The notes: generated from the sequence alone by a model not told the origin. Positions 7,690-17,015 are shown, numbered from the stretch's first letter. The stretch: DNA of 64,000 nt from Eggerthellales bacterium (GCA_029225085.1 JAQXVU010000012.1:32368-96367), one strand, 5' to 3'. Numbers and translations are program-made.

Positions 7690-8064
7690 ATGAAGATCCG
7701 CGAATCAGCTGAAGACTATCTGGAGAGCATCTACATGCTTCAGATGAAGAACGGCTATGCCCGTTCCGTTGATATCGCCGCCCAACGCCAGGTCACCAAA
7801 GCATCGGTAAGCATCGCCATGAAGCAGCTGCGGGAAAACGACTACATCTCTATGGCCTCCGATGGCTCCATCACGCTGAAGGACAAGGGTATGGAGATTG
7901 CCCAGCGCATCTACGAGCGTCACAACGTGCTCACCAAGATGTTCGTGGCTCTCGGCGTTGATGAGGAAACCGCAGCTCAGGATGCCTGCAAGATAGAGCA
8001 CAGCCTCTCGGACACCACCTTCAACGCCATCAAGAACCACGTCAAGAACCAGGCAAAGGCCTAG
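7690..8064 (+). CDS. MntR/DtxR-family metal-dependent repressor
   Basis: A 124-residue two-domain DtxR-family protein without the SH3 domain, the MntR layout. A helix-turn-helix lies at about 27-50. Aligning by eye to Bacillus subtilis MntR, ligand positions D8, E11, H77, E102, H103 are kept as Asp9, Glu12, His78, Glu103, His104, but MntR E99 is Cys100; CKIEH matches the C-x2-E-H site of DtxR/IdeR. This mixed site suggests Fe(II) or Fe/Mn sensing. GAAAGG precedes the ATG. Two DtxR-like boxes lie in the feo cluster upstream, its most likely targets (inference). Confidence 0.88.
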   Translation: MKIRESAEDYLESIYMLQMKNGYARSVDIAAQRQVTKASVSIAMKQLRENDYISMASDGSITLKDKGMEIAQRIYERHNVLTKMFVALGVDEETAAQDACKIEHSLSDTTFNAIKNHVKNQAKA

Positions 8065-8098
8065 GAGCGCGCAAAGCATCAGAGCTGGAAGCAGACCC

Positions 8099-8230
8099 GT
8101 CGCCAAGTCCGATGCCCGATTTGCGCCGGTCTGTTGCCAAGTCCGATGCCCGATCTGCGCCGGTCTGTTGCCAAGTCCGACGCACGATTTGCCCGGTCCG
8201 TCACCAAGTCCGACGCACGATTTGCGCCGA
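8099..8230. repeat. 34-bp tandem repeat (4 units)
   Basis: Units at 8099-8132, 8133-8166, 8167-8199 and 8200-8230 share CCAAGTCCGA and CGATTTGCGCCGG, beginning 35 bp after the DtxR-like gene stop. No gene is seen. Reading through gives no convincing protein. Confidence 0.85.
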
Positions 8231-8266
8231 ACTCGTCACTCCGAAGGTAGCTGGAAGCCCCTGGCT

Positions 8267-8579
8267 GGCTAGAAACCCACTAAATGTACAATCGATTGCC
8301 CTCGAACAAGGTCGCGTGGCGAGTTTCCTTCTAAATGGCAATCGGAATTTAGCTCGAACCAATGTTTTTACACATATCGTCAGATATGTGTATCTCATTT
8401 TAATTAGATAATCCACATTTTTAAAGAAACTGGGTATTAAATGGAATGGCACGCCTTCCATCGAACTGGTCGGTGGGTCATTTAGTGACTTTCTAGCCAA
8501 TTTGGGTCGATTTTCCTCGATTTGCGTGCCATTTAGTGACTTTCCAGCCATCCCCGTGCCATTTAGTGACTTTCCAGCC
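8267..8579. repeat. Array of 21-nt core repeats (CCATTTAGTGACTTTCCAGCC type)
   Basis: Five copies of a 21-nt core, consensus CATTTAGTGACTTTCYAGCC: 8478-8498, 8529-8549 and 8559-8579 on the plus strand (the last two exactly 30 bp apart), and 8267-8286 and 8318-8338 on the minus strand. The related core CCATTAAGTGAGGTTCGAGC(C) at 48.1 kb matches it at 17 of 21 positions. Most of the 648-bp gene-free stretch 8065-8712 is this array plus the 34-bp repeat; 8339-8470 is AT-richer than its neighbours and shows nothing else. Confidence 0.75.
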
Positions 8580-8620
8580 ATCCGCTGACCAAGACTCTCG
8601 CAATCCATCATTCAAAACTA

Positions 8621-8654
8621 AAAAAATGAACCCTCCTTACGGAGGGTTCATTTT
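8621..8654 (-). terminator. Intrinsic terminator of the HMA-like gene
   Basis: TGAACCCTCC-GTAA-GGAGGGTTCA on the minus strand followed by seven T. It ends the copper operon. On the plus strand it is also followed by TTTT, so it may work both ways. Confidence 0.9.
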
Positions 8655-8712
8655 GGAGGATATTTATAAAAGGATCTCGCACCTGGCCTGCGGAACATCG
8701 CTCGCGCTCGGC

Positions 8713-8988
8713 CTAAAACTTAGGGGTATAGCCCTCGATCCTCTTCTCTGCCTCAGCAATAGCAGTCTGCAGAGAGTAATCGACCTTTACCTCAGCATTG
8801 AAGCCGGCAGCCACTGCCGTTGCAAACAGATCGCTGTCGGTAACGTAGGGTGCACACTCAACCAGCAGGGCGCTGTCCTTGATGCTTGGAGTGATCTTCG
8901 TCACGCCTTCCACCGTTTTAAGGGCCGCTACCACTGCGTTGGCAGCCTCCTTCGTACGCATGCCATCGACCATCAGAAGCTTCTGCAT
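8713..8988 (-). CDS. HMA-fold small protein lacking the CxxC metal site
   Basis: 91 residues with a ferredoxin-like heavy-metal-associated pattern (MVDGM...AANAVVAALKTVEGV...AAGFNAEV), but Thr12 and Ala15 stand where GMxCxxC has its cysteines. A C-terminal extension (residues 70-91) is not part of the fold. GAGGG lies upstream of the ATG at 8988. It is downstream of copA on the same strand (173-bp gap). A CopZ-like chaperone that lost copper binding, or a protein-protein adaptor, are both possible. Confidence 0.6.
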   Translation of the reverse strand: MQKLLMVDGMRTKEAANAVVAALKTVEGVTKITPSIKDSALLVECAPYVTDSDLFATAVAAGFNAEVKVDYSLQTAIAEAEKRIEGYTPKF

Positions 8989-9161
8989 AGAAATCACCCT
9001 CTCTGAGTATGTAGCGGTACGCCATCTCACCGACAACGTAGGCAGGGTTCTGCACAACCCGAAACCAGGGAACGACTCTGCACAATCTGTCCCTCAACAA
9101 TCAAGCCTACTCGTAGGCATGTCCTTTGGCTATTCGACAAATTCCGCAATTGTTGGTGTCA

Positions 9162-11747
9162 TTATCTTTCCAAAAGTGCAGGCTTTGTCCAATTACGCAA
9201 ACGCAGAGCGTTTCCCACTACGCAAAGACTCGAGCAGCTCATGGCAGCCGCCGCCAACATGGGGTTCAGGGTGATGCCCGCCCATACGAAGAGGCCAGCC
9301 GCCACCGGAATACACAGAGCGTTGTAGATAAGAGCCCAGAACAAGTTCTGCTTCACGTTGCGCATAGTGGCACGGCTTATGTCGAAGGCTGCGGCAACCT
9401 CTTCGGCGCTATTGCCCATGACCACCACATCGGCACAGTCTATGGCCACATCGGTACCCGCTCCCATGGCAATGCCCACATCGGCACGGGCCAGAGCTGG
9501 GGCATCGTTAATGCCGTCGCCCACCATGGCCACGGTACCCGCCTCCCGCAGATCCCGGACCACCTGCTCCTTGCCCTCGGGCTTCACCTGGGCAATGACC
9601 TCGTCGATGCCCACCCGAGCTGCCACCGCAGCCGCCGTGCGCTCATCGTCACCGGTGACCATAACGGTTCGGTAGCCCTGACCTCGCAGCCATGCCACCG
9701 TTGCCGCCGCCTGAGGACGAAGGGTGTCCGCCAAAGCCACGCCGCCAAGAAGCTTACCGTCACAGGCAAAGTACAGCACCGTGGCTCCTTGCTCCGCCAA
9801 CTCCTGAGCCCAGGTGGAAAGAGGTTGTACGCTAACGCCGACCGATGCCATCAGCTCGGCGTTGCCGCCCAAGCACTCCACCCCATCTATGCGGCAGCGT
9901 ACGCCGCCGCCGGGAATCTGGGTGAACTCGTCGAGGGAAACAAGGGGAACCTGCTCGCCCGAGGCCTGCTCGCCCGGGACTTGCTCGCCCAGCTCCGCAT
10001 GGGCGGCCTGCTCGCCATGCTCCGTCTGCTCGCCCGAGGCCTGGTCTCCGAGCTCAGCTTGCCCGCCTCGAGGGAAACCCTCAGCAACAGCATCGGCCTG
10101 CACGTCGGAATCATCAAGCGCACCAAGCGCAGCTTGCTTCCTCACATAAGCAACCAGGGCCTTACCCAGAGGATGCTCGGAGCGAACCTCCAGAGCGTAG
10201 GCCACGGAAAAAAGCTCGCTGACATTTTTCTTAGCTCCAGCGCTGGCGCTGGCGATTGCGCCATCAGCAACAGCCGCATTGCCGCCAGCGTCGGGGCTCA
10301 CGGCGTCTGCGGGCGCATCGCTGCCAGCAGCAATCACGTCAGCAGCAACAGACGCATCGGTGCCAGCAGCCATCGCGCCAGCGTCATCCAGAGCACGCAC
10401 GCTCACCACAGCAGGATGTCCCCAGGTCAGCGTACCCGTCTTGTCGAAAGCCACCGTCTTCACCTTGCAGCAGGACTCCAGGGCCTCAGCGCTCTTCACC
10501 AGAATGCCCGCCGACGCACCACGGCCCATACCCACCATAAGGGCCGTAGGCGTTGCCAGACCCAAAGCACAGGGGCAGGAGATCACCAGCACCGTCACGG
10601 CGTAGTTCAAAGCGGTTCCCACATCGGCACCCAGAAGCATCCAGGCTGCAAAGGTTACGCAGGCAATGCCAATGACCGCAGGCACGAAGATGCCGCTGAC
10701 CTTGTCGGCAACGCGTTGCACCGGAGCCTTCGAGCTGGTGGCATCATCTACCAGCTCGATGATCTGAGAGAGCACCGTATCCCTGCCCACATGAGTGGCC
10801 TTCACCACCACCCAGCCGCCGGTACACAAAGTGGCGCCCACTACCTCATCACCTGCCGCCTTATCAACAGGGTCGCTCTCGCCGGTAAGGGCACTCTCGT
10901 CTACCGTGCAGGTGCCTTCCACAATGACACCGTCAACGGGCACGGTCTCGCCAGTGCGCACTACCACCAGATTGTCCTTCTTCACCTGATTCAGGCTCAC
11001 CACCTGCTCCTGGCCCTCTACCAGCATGGTTGCCTGCGCGGGCACCAGGTTAAGCAGACTGTCGAGGGAGTCCGTGGTGCGTTCCTTAGCGCGAGCTTCC
11101 AGATACTTACCGAGGGTAATGAGGGTCAGAATCACGCCGGCGCTCTCAAAGTACAGGCTCATCGCGGCTTCCTGCACCCCCGCCATATCAGCGGCAGCTG
11201 TAGCCAACACAATGCGCACCAAGCCGTAGCAGCCATATAAGGTGGAAGCAGTGGCGCCCAAAGCCACCAGAGTGTCCATGCTCGGCGCACCCTGGAACAG
11301 GGATTTGAAGCCACGTTGGAAGAGGACGAAGTTCACCACAACGATAGGAGCCAGCAGCACCAGCTCGATAAGGGCCACCCATAGCAGGTTCTCGTGGCCG
11401 GAGAGGAAAGCCGGCAGGGGCCATCCCAGCATATGGGCCATACCCAGATAGAACAGAGGCACGCAGAAGATGGCCGAGATGACCAGACGCCGCTTCACGG
11501 TCTTGGGCTGGTCACCGTCCTCCCCCACCTTTTCGGTGGAAAAGCCAATTTCGCGCACCGCCGCACGAATATCCTCAGCGGTCTTCTGTCCGCCTTCAAA
11601 CTCTACATCCATAGAGTTCTTCAGCAGATTCACCGCCACAATCTGCACGCCGGGAACCTCACTCACCCTGCGCTCTACGCGAGAGGCGCAGGACGCGCAG
11701 TGCATGCCAAGCACATCGAAGCGTTGCCGCAACCTTACCATCTCCAT
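9162..11747 (-). CDS. copA: Copper-exporting P-type ATPase
   Basis: 861 residues. N-terminal HMA domain with GMHCASC (Cys17, Cys20), eight predicted membrane segments, SCPCAL ion site, [11 protein letters not shown] phosphorylation motif, SEHPLGKAL in the N-domain, [10 protein letters not shown] hinge. This is the P1B-1 Cu(I) pattern, including the final YN...M-S-SS membrane region. Two low-complexity inserts interrupt the ATP-binding region: an Ala/Asp/Gly-rich stretch after the phosphorylation motif and a GEQ-repeat stretch (repeated SGEQ/PGEQ units, encoded by ~15-bp repeats). A HesB-like gene is upstream and an HMA-like gene downstream on the same strand. Confidence 0.92.
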   Translation of the reverse strand: MEMVRLRQRFDVLGMHCASCASRVERRVSEVPGVQIVAVNLLKNSMDVEFEGGQKTAEDIRAAVREIGFSTEKVGEDGDQPKTVKRRLVISAIFCVPLFYLGMAHMLGWPLPAFLSGHENLLWVALIELVLLAPIVVVNFVLFQRGFKSLFQGAPSMDTLVALGATASTLYGCYGLVRIVLATAAADMAGVQEAAMSLYFESAGVILTLITLGKYLEARAKERTTDSLDSLLNLVPAQATMLVEGQEQVVSLNQVKKDNLVVVRTGETVPVDGVIVEGTCTVDESALTGESDPVDKAAGDEVVGATLCTGGWVVVKATHVGRDTVLSQIIELVDDATSSKAPVQRVADKVSGIFVPAVIGIACVTFAAWMLLGADVGTALNYAVTVLVISCPCALGLATPTALMVGMGRGASAGILVKSAEALESCCKVKTVAFDKTGTLTWGHPAVVSVRALDDAGAMAAGTDASVAADVIAAGSDAPADAVSPDAGGNAAVADGAIASASAGAKKNVSELFSVAYALEVRSEHPLGKALVAYVRKQAALGALDDSDVQADAVAEGFPRGGQAELGDQASGEQTEHGEQAAHAELGEQVPGEQASGEQVPLVSLDEFTQIPGGGVRCRIDGVECLGGNAELMASVGVSVQPLSTWAQELAEQGATVLYFACDGKLLGGVALADTLRPQAAATVAWLRGQGYRTVMVTGDDERTAAAVAARVGIDEVIAQVKPEGKEQVVRDLREAGTVAMVGDGINDAPALARADVGIAMGAGTDVAIDCADVVVMGNSAEEVAAAFDISRATMRNVKQNLFWALIYNALCIPVAAGLFVWAGITLNPMLAAAAMSCSSLCVVGNALRLRNWTKPALLER

Positions 11748-11802
11748 CCAAGCCCGCGACGTTGCAGGCCCATCCTATTATTTGGAATGCGCCACGGGGA
11801 CG

Positions 11803-12108
11803 CTACCATCTCCAACCGTGAATGCCCGTGAAGGTGATGTCCTTCAACCCGAAGAAGCTGCGCAGACCCAGCGTCACCTTGTCGTCGAACTCGAAGACCG
11901 CGGTGCAATATACCTTGCCCAGCTCTGTATCCAGCACGTGACGGGACTTCTTCTCCATCCCCTCAGCCTGCTTGTCCGTAAGGAACTTAGCCGACACCTC
12001 CGCGAAGCCACAGGTGGAGGTCCCCGAATCTACCAGCTCCACTTCGATATGGTGGTAGCCCTTCTTGTTCATGTAGTCCTTCAACTCATTTGAAAGCTCT
12101 GCGTTCAT
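11803..12108 (-). CDS. Small HesB-like (CC/Se-type) protein, tentative
   Basis: 101 residues with a charged N-terminal helix, VELVDSGTSTCGFAEV in the middle, a second Cys in GKVYCTAVF, and a C-terminus VTLGLRSFFGLKDITFTGI that resembles the end of small HesB-like proteins of the CC/Se-motif type. Only single cysteines are present. The preceding AAGGAGGCGGC gives a strong ribosome site. It lies 55 bp upstream of copA on the same strand, so it may be cotranscribed. The family call rests on visual similarity; it could be an unrelated conserved hypothetical protein. Confidence 0.45.
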   Translation of the reverse strand: MNAELSNELKDYMNKKGYHHIEVELVDSGTSTCGFAEVSAKFLTDKQAEGMEKKSRHVLDTELGKVYCTAVFEFDDKVTLGLRSFFGLKDITFTGIHGWRW

Positions 12109-12410
12109 GCCGCCTCCTTCTCAGGTGTTCGTTTCTCATTCGCTACAATGATTCACCAATGAACCTACCATGTTCCGTCGCCGCCTTTGGCCGCAGTTGC
12201 CGCGAAAAGCACGATGCAGCAAGCGGTTGCCCGGCCGCGCGTCGCTGGCGGCCACGGCTGCCCGGCCGCGCGACACCGGCGCCCAGGGCTGCCGCCGACA
12301 GCCTCGTCGCTGGCGCGGTCACCAGCCCCATCGCCAGCATGGTCACCAGCCTCGTCGCTGGCGGCCAGGCCGAACCCGACGGAACCTCAGCGCAGATAAG
12401 GAGCCCCGCT
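12109..12410. other. GC-rich intergenic stretch with short repeats
   Basis: About 300 bp between the divergent HesB-like and hydrolase genes. Short direct repeats: CTGCCCGGCCGCGCG and GTTGCCCGGCCGCGCG (about 12227-12274) and AGCCTCGTCGCTGGCG twice (about 12300-12362). The reading frame of the hydrolase stays open upstream through this region, but no ribosome site or recognisable protein is seen. Promoters for both genes should lie here; I could not place them. Confidence 0.5.
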
Positions 12411-13292
12411 ATGGGTTGGAACAGCAAGGCCCGCAAAAAGGCCGAGGAGGACAGGCGCAAAGAGGACGCCCGCTACCAGGAGCGCTACGAGGAGGAGCTG
12501 AAGAAGATCCAGTCCCGCAAGAAGCGCCCTCTGCGCGATCTGGGCGTGTTCCTCATCGCTGCCCTGCTGCTCATCGCCCTTGGCGGTGGCATCTACCTGT
12601 TCAACCAGTCCCACGCCACTGACGAGGCCAAAGCCATCACCGCGCTGGCCGACTCCGAAGGCGTTGCCAACGGCGTGAAGGTCAGCAAGCTGCAGGACGG
12701 CTACCTGCTGTACGAGCCGGTTAGCAGCACCCACAGCCAAACCCAGGACACCGGCGTCATCTTCTACCCTGGTGGCAAGGTGGAATCCGATGCCTATGCT
12801 CCCTTGCTGCAGAAGCTGGCAGCCCAGGGCGTTACCTGCGTTGCAGTCACCGTGCCCTTCAACCTCTCTATGCTGAACACCAACGCTGCTGATGGCGTAG
12901 CCCAGCAGGTTCCCCAGGTCAGCACCTGGTACGTCATGGGCCACTCCTTAGGCGGCGTATCCGCATCTTCCTATGCAGCGGCCCACACCGACTCCGTAAC
13001 TGGCTGCATCTTCCTGGCATCCTATCCTTCCGACGATCTGTCCGGCTCCGGCCTTCGCACCCTGAGCATCTACGGCACTGAAGACGGCGTCATGAACCGC
13101 GACAACTACGAATCGGCCAAGACGCTGCTCCCCGCAGACAGCCAAGAGATGGTCATCCAGGGCGGCAACCATGCCCAGTTCGGCAATTACGGTAAGCAGG
13201 ACCACGACAACGATGCATCCATCACCGCCGATGACCAGCAGCAACAGGCTGTGAACACCATCATCAGCTTCCTCACGAACGTATCCGCCTAG
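12411..13292 (+). CDS. Membrane-anchored alpha/beta hydrolase
   Basis: 293 residues: a charged N-terminal cytoplasmic helix (residues 5-42, Lys/Glu/Arg-rich), one membrane segment (DLGVFLIAALLLIALGGGIY), then an extracellular alpha/beta hydrolase domain with GVIFYPGGKVE, nucleophile elbow GHSLGG, an acid candidate in IYGTEDGV and a late His in QGGNHAQFG. AAGGAG lies 7 bases before the ATG at 12411; a longer frame from 12090 has no such site. Substrate unknown. It is convergent with the Zn/Cd ATPase gene. Confidence 0.8.
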   Translation: MGWNSKARKKAEEDRRKEDARYQERYEEELKKIQSRKKRPLRDLGVFLIAALLLIALGGGIYLFNQSHATDEAKAITALADSEGVANGVKVSKLQDGYLLYEPVSSTHSQTQDTGVIFYPGGKVESDAYAPLLQKLAAQGVTCVAVTVPFNLSMLNTNAADGVAQQVPQVSTWYVMGHSLGGVSASSYAAAHTDSVTGCIFLASYPSDDLSGSGLRTLSIYGTEDGVMNRDNYESAKTLLPADSQEMVIQGGNHAQFGNYGKQDHDNDASITADDQQQQAVNTIISFLTNVSA

Positions 13293-13355
13293 CCCTCGCG
13301 GAGCACGAGCGCCCGTTGCCTGCGGGCGCATGCACCCGCGCGTCTTCGCGACAGC

Positions 13356-15416
13356 CTACGAACGTATCCGCATGGCCCGCATGGCATTCAGCACGGCGAT
13401 GACGCAGACGCCCACATCGCCAAAGACCGCCAGCCACATGGTGGCAAAGCCCACCGCGGCCAAAGCCAGAATAGCCAGCTTCACGCCCAAGGCGATGACG
13501 ATGTTCTGCCAGACGATGGCCATGGTCCTGCGAGCGATGCGCACCGCCAGAGCAATGCTCGAAGGCTTGTCGTCCATGAGCACCACGTCCGCCGCTTCAA
13601 TAGCAGCATCGGATCCCAGTGCGCCCATGGCAATGCCCACGTCCGCACGGGTAAGCACCGGCGCATCGTTAATGCCGTCGCCCACGAAGCACAGGGTGCC
13701 CTTGGTACCCTGCAGCTCGCCGAGGAGGTCCTCGACCCGCTGCACCTTGTCCTGGGGCAGCAGGCCGCCCTGGCACTCATCGACTCCCAGCTCGGCAGCA
13801 ACGGCTTCAGCCACCTGGGGCCTATCGCCGGAAAGCATGACCGTGCGTCTCACGCCCACCTCATGCAAAGCAGCGATGGCAGCCTGAGCATCGGGCTTCA
13901 CCGCATCGGAGATGACCACGGCACCCAGGTAAACCCCGTCCTTGGCCGCATACAGCACCGTGCCGGTGCTTTCCACCTCGTCATAGACCACGTTATGGGC
14001 TGCCAACAGCTTGCCGTTGCCCACCATGATTTCGTGGAAAGTGTCGCCGCAAGCCTCCGATGTCTGCATGCCATCGAGGACATCGGCGCCAGCGTCGGCT
14101 GGCTGAATACCGAAAACGTCGCTCACCTGGGCGATGACGCCCTGGCCGCTAATCTCCTGCACATCGCCCACCAGCTCCGAACGAATCCTCTTGCCAACAG
14201 CAAACGTACGCTCTGCGGGGCCAGCCGCAACAGCAGATGCGGCTTCTTCCACACCATCCGTGAAAGCGCGCACCACTGATTGCGCCACGGGATGGGTGCT
14301 GAGGCTCTCGGCATGGGCAGCCCAGGCCAGGATTTCCGCAGGGTTTACGCCTGACTGGGGCAGCACCGCAGTAACCGCGAAGGAACCCGTGGTCAGGGTA
14401 CCGGTCTTATCGAAGACCACCGTGTCAGCCTTGGCCAGGGCCTCTAGATAATTGCCGCCCTTCACCAAGATGCCCTTTCGAGAGGCGCCGCCAATGCCGC
14501 CGAAGAAGGACAGGGGCACGCTGATAACCAAAGCGCAGGGGCAGGACACCACCAGGAAGATGAGACCACGCTGCACCCAATCGGACCAGGGCAAGCCCGC
14601 CGCCAAAGGAGGAAGCACCGCCAGGGCAAGTGCGCAGCCAGTGACGATGGGAGTGTAGTACCGGGCGAAACGGGTGATGAAGCTCTCCGTACGGGCCTTG
14701 CGTTCGCTGGCGTTCTCTACCAGTTCCAGAATGCGCGCCACCGTGGAGTCCTCGTAGGCCTTGGTGACCTGCACCGTCAACGCGCCAGACAGGTTCACGC
14801 AGCCGCTGATGACCTGATCGCCCACCTCGGCGGCGCGAGGAGCCGACTCACCGGTAAGGGCCGCGGTATCTAACTGGGAGCTTCCAGCCACGATGATGCC
14901 ATCGAGGGGGATGCGCTCTCCGGGCTTCACCACAATGGTGTCACCCACGGCAACCTCGTCGGGGTCTACCTCCTCAAGCTCGCCCTCCACCAGAAGATTG
15001 GCGTACTCGGGGGCGATGTCCATCATATCGGCGATAGACTGGCGGCTCTTGCCCACGGCATAGCCTTGAAACCACTCGCCCACCTGGTAGAAGATCATCA
15101 CCGCAGCGCCCTCGGCCATATGAGGGTCGGACTCGGGGAAGAACACCAGGGCGAAGGCGCCGATGGTGGCCACCGACATGAGGAAGTTCTCGTCGAAGAC
15201 CTGACCGTTCACCACGCCATGGCCAGCCTTGCGCAGCACGTCATGGCCAGCGATGAGATAGGGCACCAGAAACGCCGCGAACTCCGCGTAGAGCGCATAG
15301 GGCTCCGGCAACCACGCCTCGAAGGGCAGGGCGAAAACCACCAGGAACAATCCCAGTGCCACCAAGATGCGCTTCAGGTGCTTCTTCTGCTTTTTCGTGA
15401 GAGCGACCACCGGCAA
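13356..15416 (-). CDS. cadA: Zn/Cd/Pb-exporting P-type ATPase (no fused HMA domain)
   Basis: A 686-residue P1B-type ATPase with SCPCALVISVP ion site, DKTGTLTTGSF, HPVAQS in the N-domain, GQGV nucleotide motif and [11 protein letters not shown] followed by ALVISVP and the short last helices indicate the CadA/ZntA (divalent) branch. The N-terminal metal-binding domain usually fused in CadA is missing and is encoded by the separate gene 6 bp upstream. Third gene of an ArsR-HMA-ATPase operon. The transport direction and metal are inferred from family and from the sensor's Zn-type site. Confidence 0.9.
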   Translation of the reverse strand: MPVVALTKKQKKHLKRILVALGLFLVVFALPFEAWLPEPYALYAEFAAFLVPYLIAGHDVLRKAGHGVVNGQVFDENFLMSVATIGAFALVFFPESDPHMAEGAAVMIFYQVGEWFQGYAVGKSRQSIADMMDIAPEYANLLVEGELEEVDPDEVAVGDTIVVKPGERIPLDGIIVAGSSQLDTAALTGESAPRAAEVGDQVISGCVNLSGALTVQVTKAYEDSTVARILELVENASERKARTESFITRFARYYTPIVTGCALALAVLPPLAAGLPWSDWVQRGLIFLVVSCPCALVISVPLSFFGGIGGASRKGILVKGGNYLEALAKADTVVFDKTGTLTTGSFAVTAVLPQSGVNPAEILAWAAHAESLSTHPVAQSVVRAFTDGVEEAASAVAAGPAERTFAVGKRIRSELVGDVQEISGQGVIAQVSDVFGIQPADAGADVLDGMQTSEACGDTFHEIMVGNGKLLAAHNVVYDEVESTGTVLYAAKDGVYLGAVVISDAVKPDAQAAIAALHEVGVRRTVMLSGDRPQVAEAVAAELGVDECQGGLLPQDKVQRVEDLLGELQGTKGTLCFVGDGINDAPVLTRADVGIAMGALGSDAAIEAADVVLMDDKPSSIALAVRIARRTMAIVWQNIVIALGVKLAILALAAVGFATMWLAVFGDVGVCVIAVLNAMRAMRIRS

Positions 15417-15422
15417 ACTCTC

Positions 15423-15641
15423 CTACAAAATGACCGTGCAGTCAGGCTCGATCTTCTTGAAGATGCGTAGGCTCTCCTGCAGAGCAGCCTCGAACTTGTC
15501 GTCCTCTGCCACCAGGGTAAACTTCTGGGTGAGGAAGTTCACGGAAGCCTTCTGCACTCCGTCGATCTTCGCAATGCCGTCCTGAATCTTCGCGGCGCAG
15601 TTCGCGCAGCACAGGTCTTCGAGCTTGTAGGTCTTACGCAT
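15423..15641 (-). CDS. Heavy-metal-associated (HMA) domain protein
   Basis: 72 residues: a single HMA domain with LCCANCAAKIQ (Cys12-x2-Cys15, preceded by Cys11), as in the N-terminal domain of CadA/ZntA. GAAGGAACC precedes the ATG; upstream in-frame codons lack a site. It ends 6 bp before the ATPase, so the pair appears to be a split CadA whose metal-binding domain acts in trans. Cytoplasmic metal donor or regulator of the pump is the likely role. Confidence 0.88.
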   Translation of the reverse strand: MRKTYKLEDLCCANCAAKIQDGIAKIDGVQKASVNFLTQKFTLVAEDDKFEAALQESLRIFKKIEPDCTVIL

Positions 15642-15737
15642 GATGGTTCCTTCTCGTTTCGTTTGCCAGCCACGCAGCCAGCAGTTAGCAGCCAGCGAGC
15701 ATCCTTGCTTCACAAGGCGCTTCTCGCCCGCCCTTCC

Positions 15738-16178
15738 CTATTCGCAGATATGGCTCATGCCCTGAGCCAAGATGGAATGCACGTGGTCGTCGGACAGTGA
15801 GTAGATCACGTTCTTGCCGTCGCGGCGAAAGCGCACCAGACGAGCACTCTTCAAAGCCCTGAGCTGGTGAGATACGGCGCTCTGGCTCATGCCCACGCTT
15901 TCAGCCAGATGGGCGACGCACAGGTCGCCATCCATGAGGGCGTAGAGAATCTTGATGCGGGTGGTATCGCCGAACACGCGGAAAAGATCGGCCAGATCGT
16001 AGAGGAGCTCCTCGTCGGGCATGTCCTCGGTTACAGCGGCGCCAACGCAGGTATCGTCCTGAGCGCTAGCCGTCTGACGGCCGTCAGCCTCAGCACCAGC
16101 CATTCGGAAAGCGGAAGCTTCCGCACCGGCATCTTGGGCGCCAGAAGCATCGGTCGTGCGAAGTTCATCGGTTGCCAT
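15738..16178 (-). CDS. ArsR/SmtB-family Zn/Cd-sensing repressor
   Basis: 146 residues. An Ala/Asp-rich tail (1-52) precedes the winged helix: DTTRIKILYALMDGDLCVAHL, then the recognition helix around SQSAVSHQLRALK (98-110). The C-terminal helix carries Asp130-x-His132-x10-His143-x2-Glu146, the alpha-5 Zn site of SmtB/CzrA-type sensors; Cys87 sits in the alpha-3 DLCV motif used by CadC. The start at 16178 has GGGAG upstream. A perfect palindrome covers its promoter, so it should repress itself and the HMA-ATPase genes until metal binds. Confidence 0.9.
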   Translation of the reverse strand: MATDELRTTDASGAQDAGAEASAFRMAGAEADGRQTASAQDDTCVGAAVTEDMPDEELLYDLADLFRVFGDTTRIKILYALMDGDLCVAHLAESVGMSQSAVSHQLRALKSARLVRFRRDGKNVIYSLSDDHVHSILAQGMSHICE

Positions 16179-16193
16179 AGGGTTCTCCCTTCC

Positions 16194-16217
16194 ACATATG
16201 AGCAACTGCTCATATGT
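16194..16217 (-). promoter_or_regulatory. ArsR/SmtB-type operator
   Basis: A perfect 24-bp inverted repeat, ACATATGAGCA-nn-TGCTCATATGT, starting 16 bp upstream of the repressor's start codon. It has the 12-2-12 layout of SmtB/CadC operators (ATATGAnCA...TGnTCATAT). Confidence 0.88.
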
Positions 16218-16358
16218 TAGAACATAGGAACAGCCCGTGTCAACAATGGCCAAGGGGCAAACAAAAGAAGCTGTGGAAGATAAGCGACTGAGGCGACGGC
16301 TCGAAGGAGGCACCCCCTCTCACGCCGAAGCAGCAGGCCCTCCCCCAGCGGAAGACGA

Positions 16359-17015
16359 TTAATCGAGGAGGCGTACGGCGCTCACCAGCTGGGCGGGCTC
16401 CTTCACCAGCACGTTCGGCTCATAGCGCAGCAGCTCGGAGCCAGAGAAGAACTTGCCCCACGCAACGGCGATGGCATCCATGCCGGCGGCTTGGGAAGCC
16501 TGAACGTCATAGGGGCTGTCGCCCACGTAGATGCACTCATAGGGGTACAGACCCATGTCCTCAGCAGCGCGAATGAGGGGATCAGGCAGGGGCTTGTGGC
16601 CAGAGGACTGCTCGAGGCCATAGATGATTTCGAAGTAGGAGTCGATGCCGGCATAGCGCAGACCGCCTGCCACCAGGGCCTGGCGCTTGGAAGAGACCAC
16701 GCCCAAGCGATAGCCCATGGCCTGCAGCTCCTGCAGAGCCTCGGGAATGCCAGGGAACGCGGGGGACTTCTCTAAAAGGTCCCGCTCGTTATGGGTGCGG
16801 TACACCTGCACCAGCTGATCTACCTGCTCAGGGATCTCTGCGAAGTGCTGCATCTGATCGAGCAGGGGCTTTCCCACCATATGCAGCAGCTCTTCATCAG
16901 GGATGTCGTGACCAAGGACCTGGTTCATGGCGTAGTGCATGCTCACGCGAATAGCGTCGAAGGTATCCGACAGCGTGCCGTCATTGTCGAAGAGCACTGC
17001 CTTGATCTTTGCCAC
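16359..17015 (-). CDS. HAD-family phosphatase (phosphoglycolate/pyrophosphatase type)
   Basis: 218 residues with all HAD motifs: DNDGTLSD (nucleophile Asp10, acid Asp12), VVSSKRQ (motif II), K in SSGHKPLPDP (motif III) and GDSPYD (motif IV), plus an alpha-helical cap of subclass I. This resembles Gph and PpaX. Substrate cannot be told from sequence. Monocistronic by position. Confidence 0.85.
   Translation of the reverse strand: MAKIKAVLFDNDGTLSDTFDAIRVSMHYAMNQVLGHDIPDEELLHMVGKPLLDQMQHFAEIPEQVDQLVQVYRTHNERDLLEKSPAFPGIPEALQELQAMGYRLGVVSSKRQALVAGGLRYAGIDSYFEIIYGLEQSSGHKPLPDPLIRAAEDMGLYPYECIYVGDSPYDVQASQAAGMDAIAVAWGKFFSGSELLRYEPNVLVKEPAQLVSAVRLLD

Noticed and set aside
9126..11240. Long open frame of 704 codons opposite copA
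   Set aside because: It is antisense to a clear P-type ATPase, His/Arg/Gly-rich without domains, and typical of high-GC shadow frames.
12090..12410. N-terminal extension of the alpha/beta hydrolase
   Set aside because: The frame is open but GC-rich and repetitive, whereas AAGGAG sits at the right distance from the ATG at 12411.
13310..13330. Terminator between the hydrolase and cadA genes
   Set aside because: GCGCCCG/CGGGCGC can pair, but no T-tract follows on either strand; kept out of the feature list.
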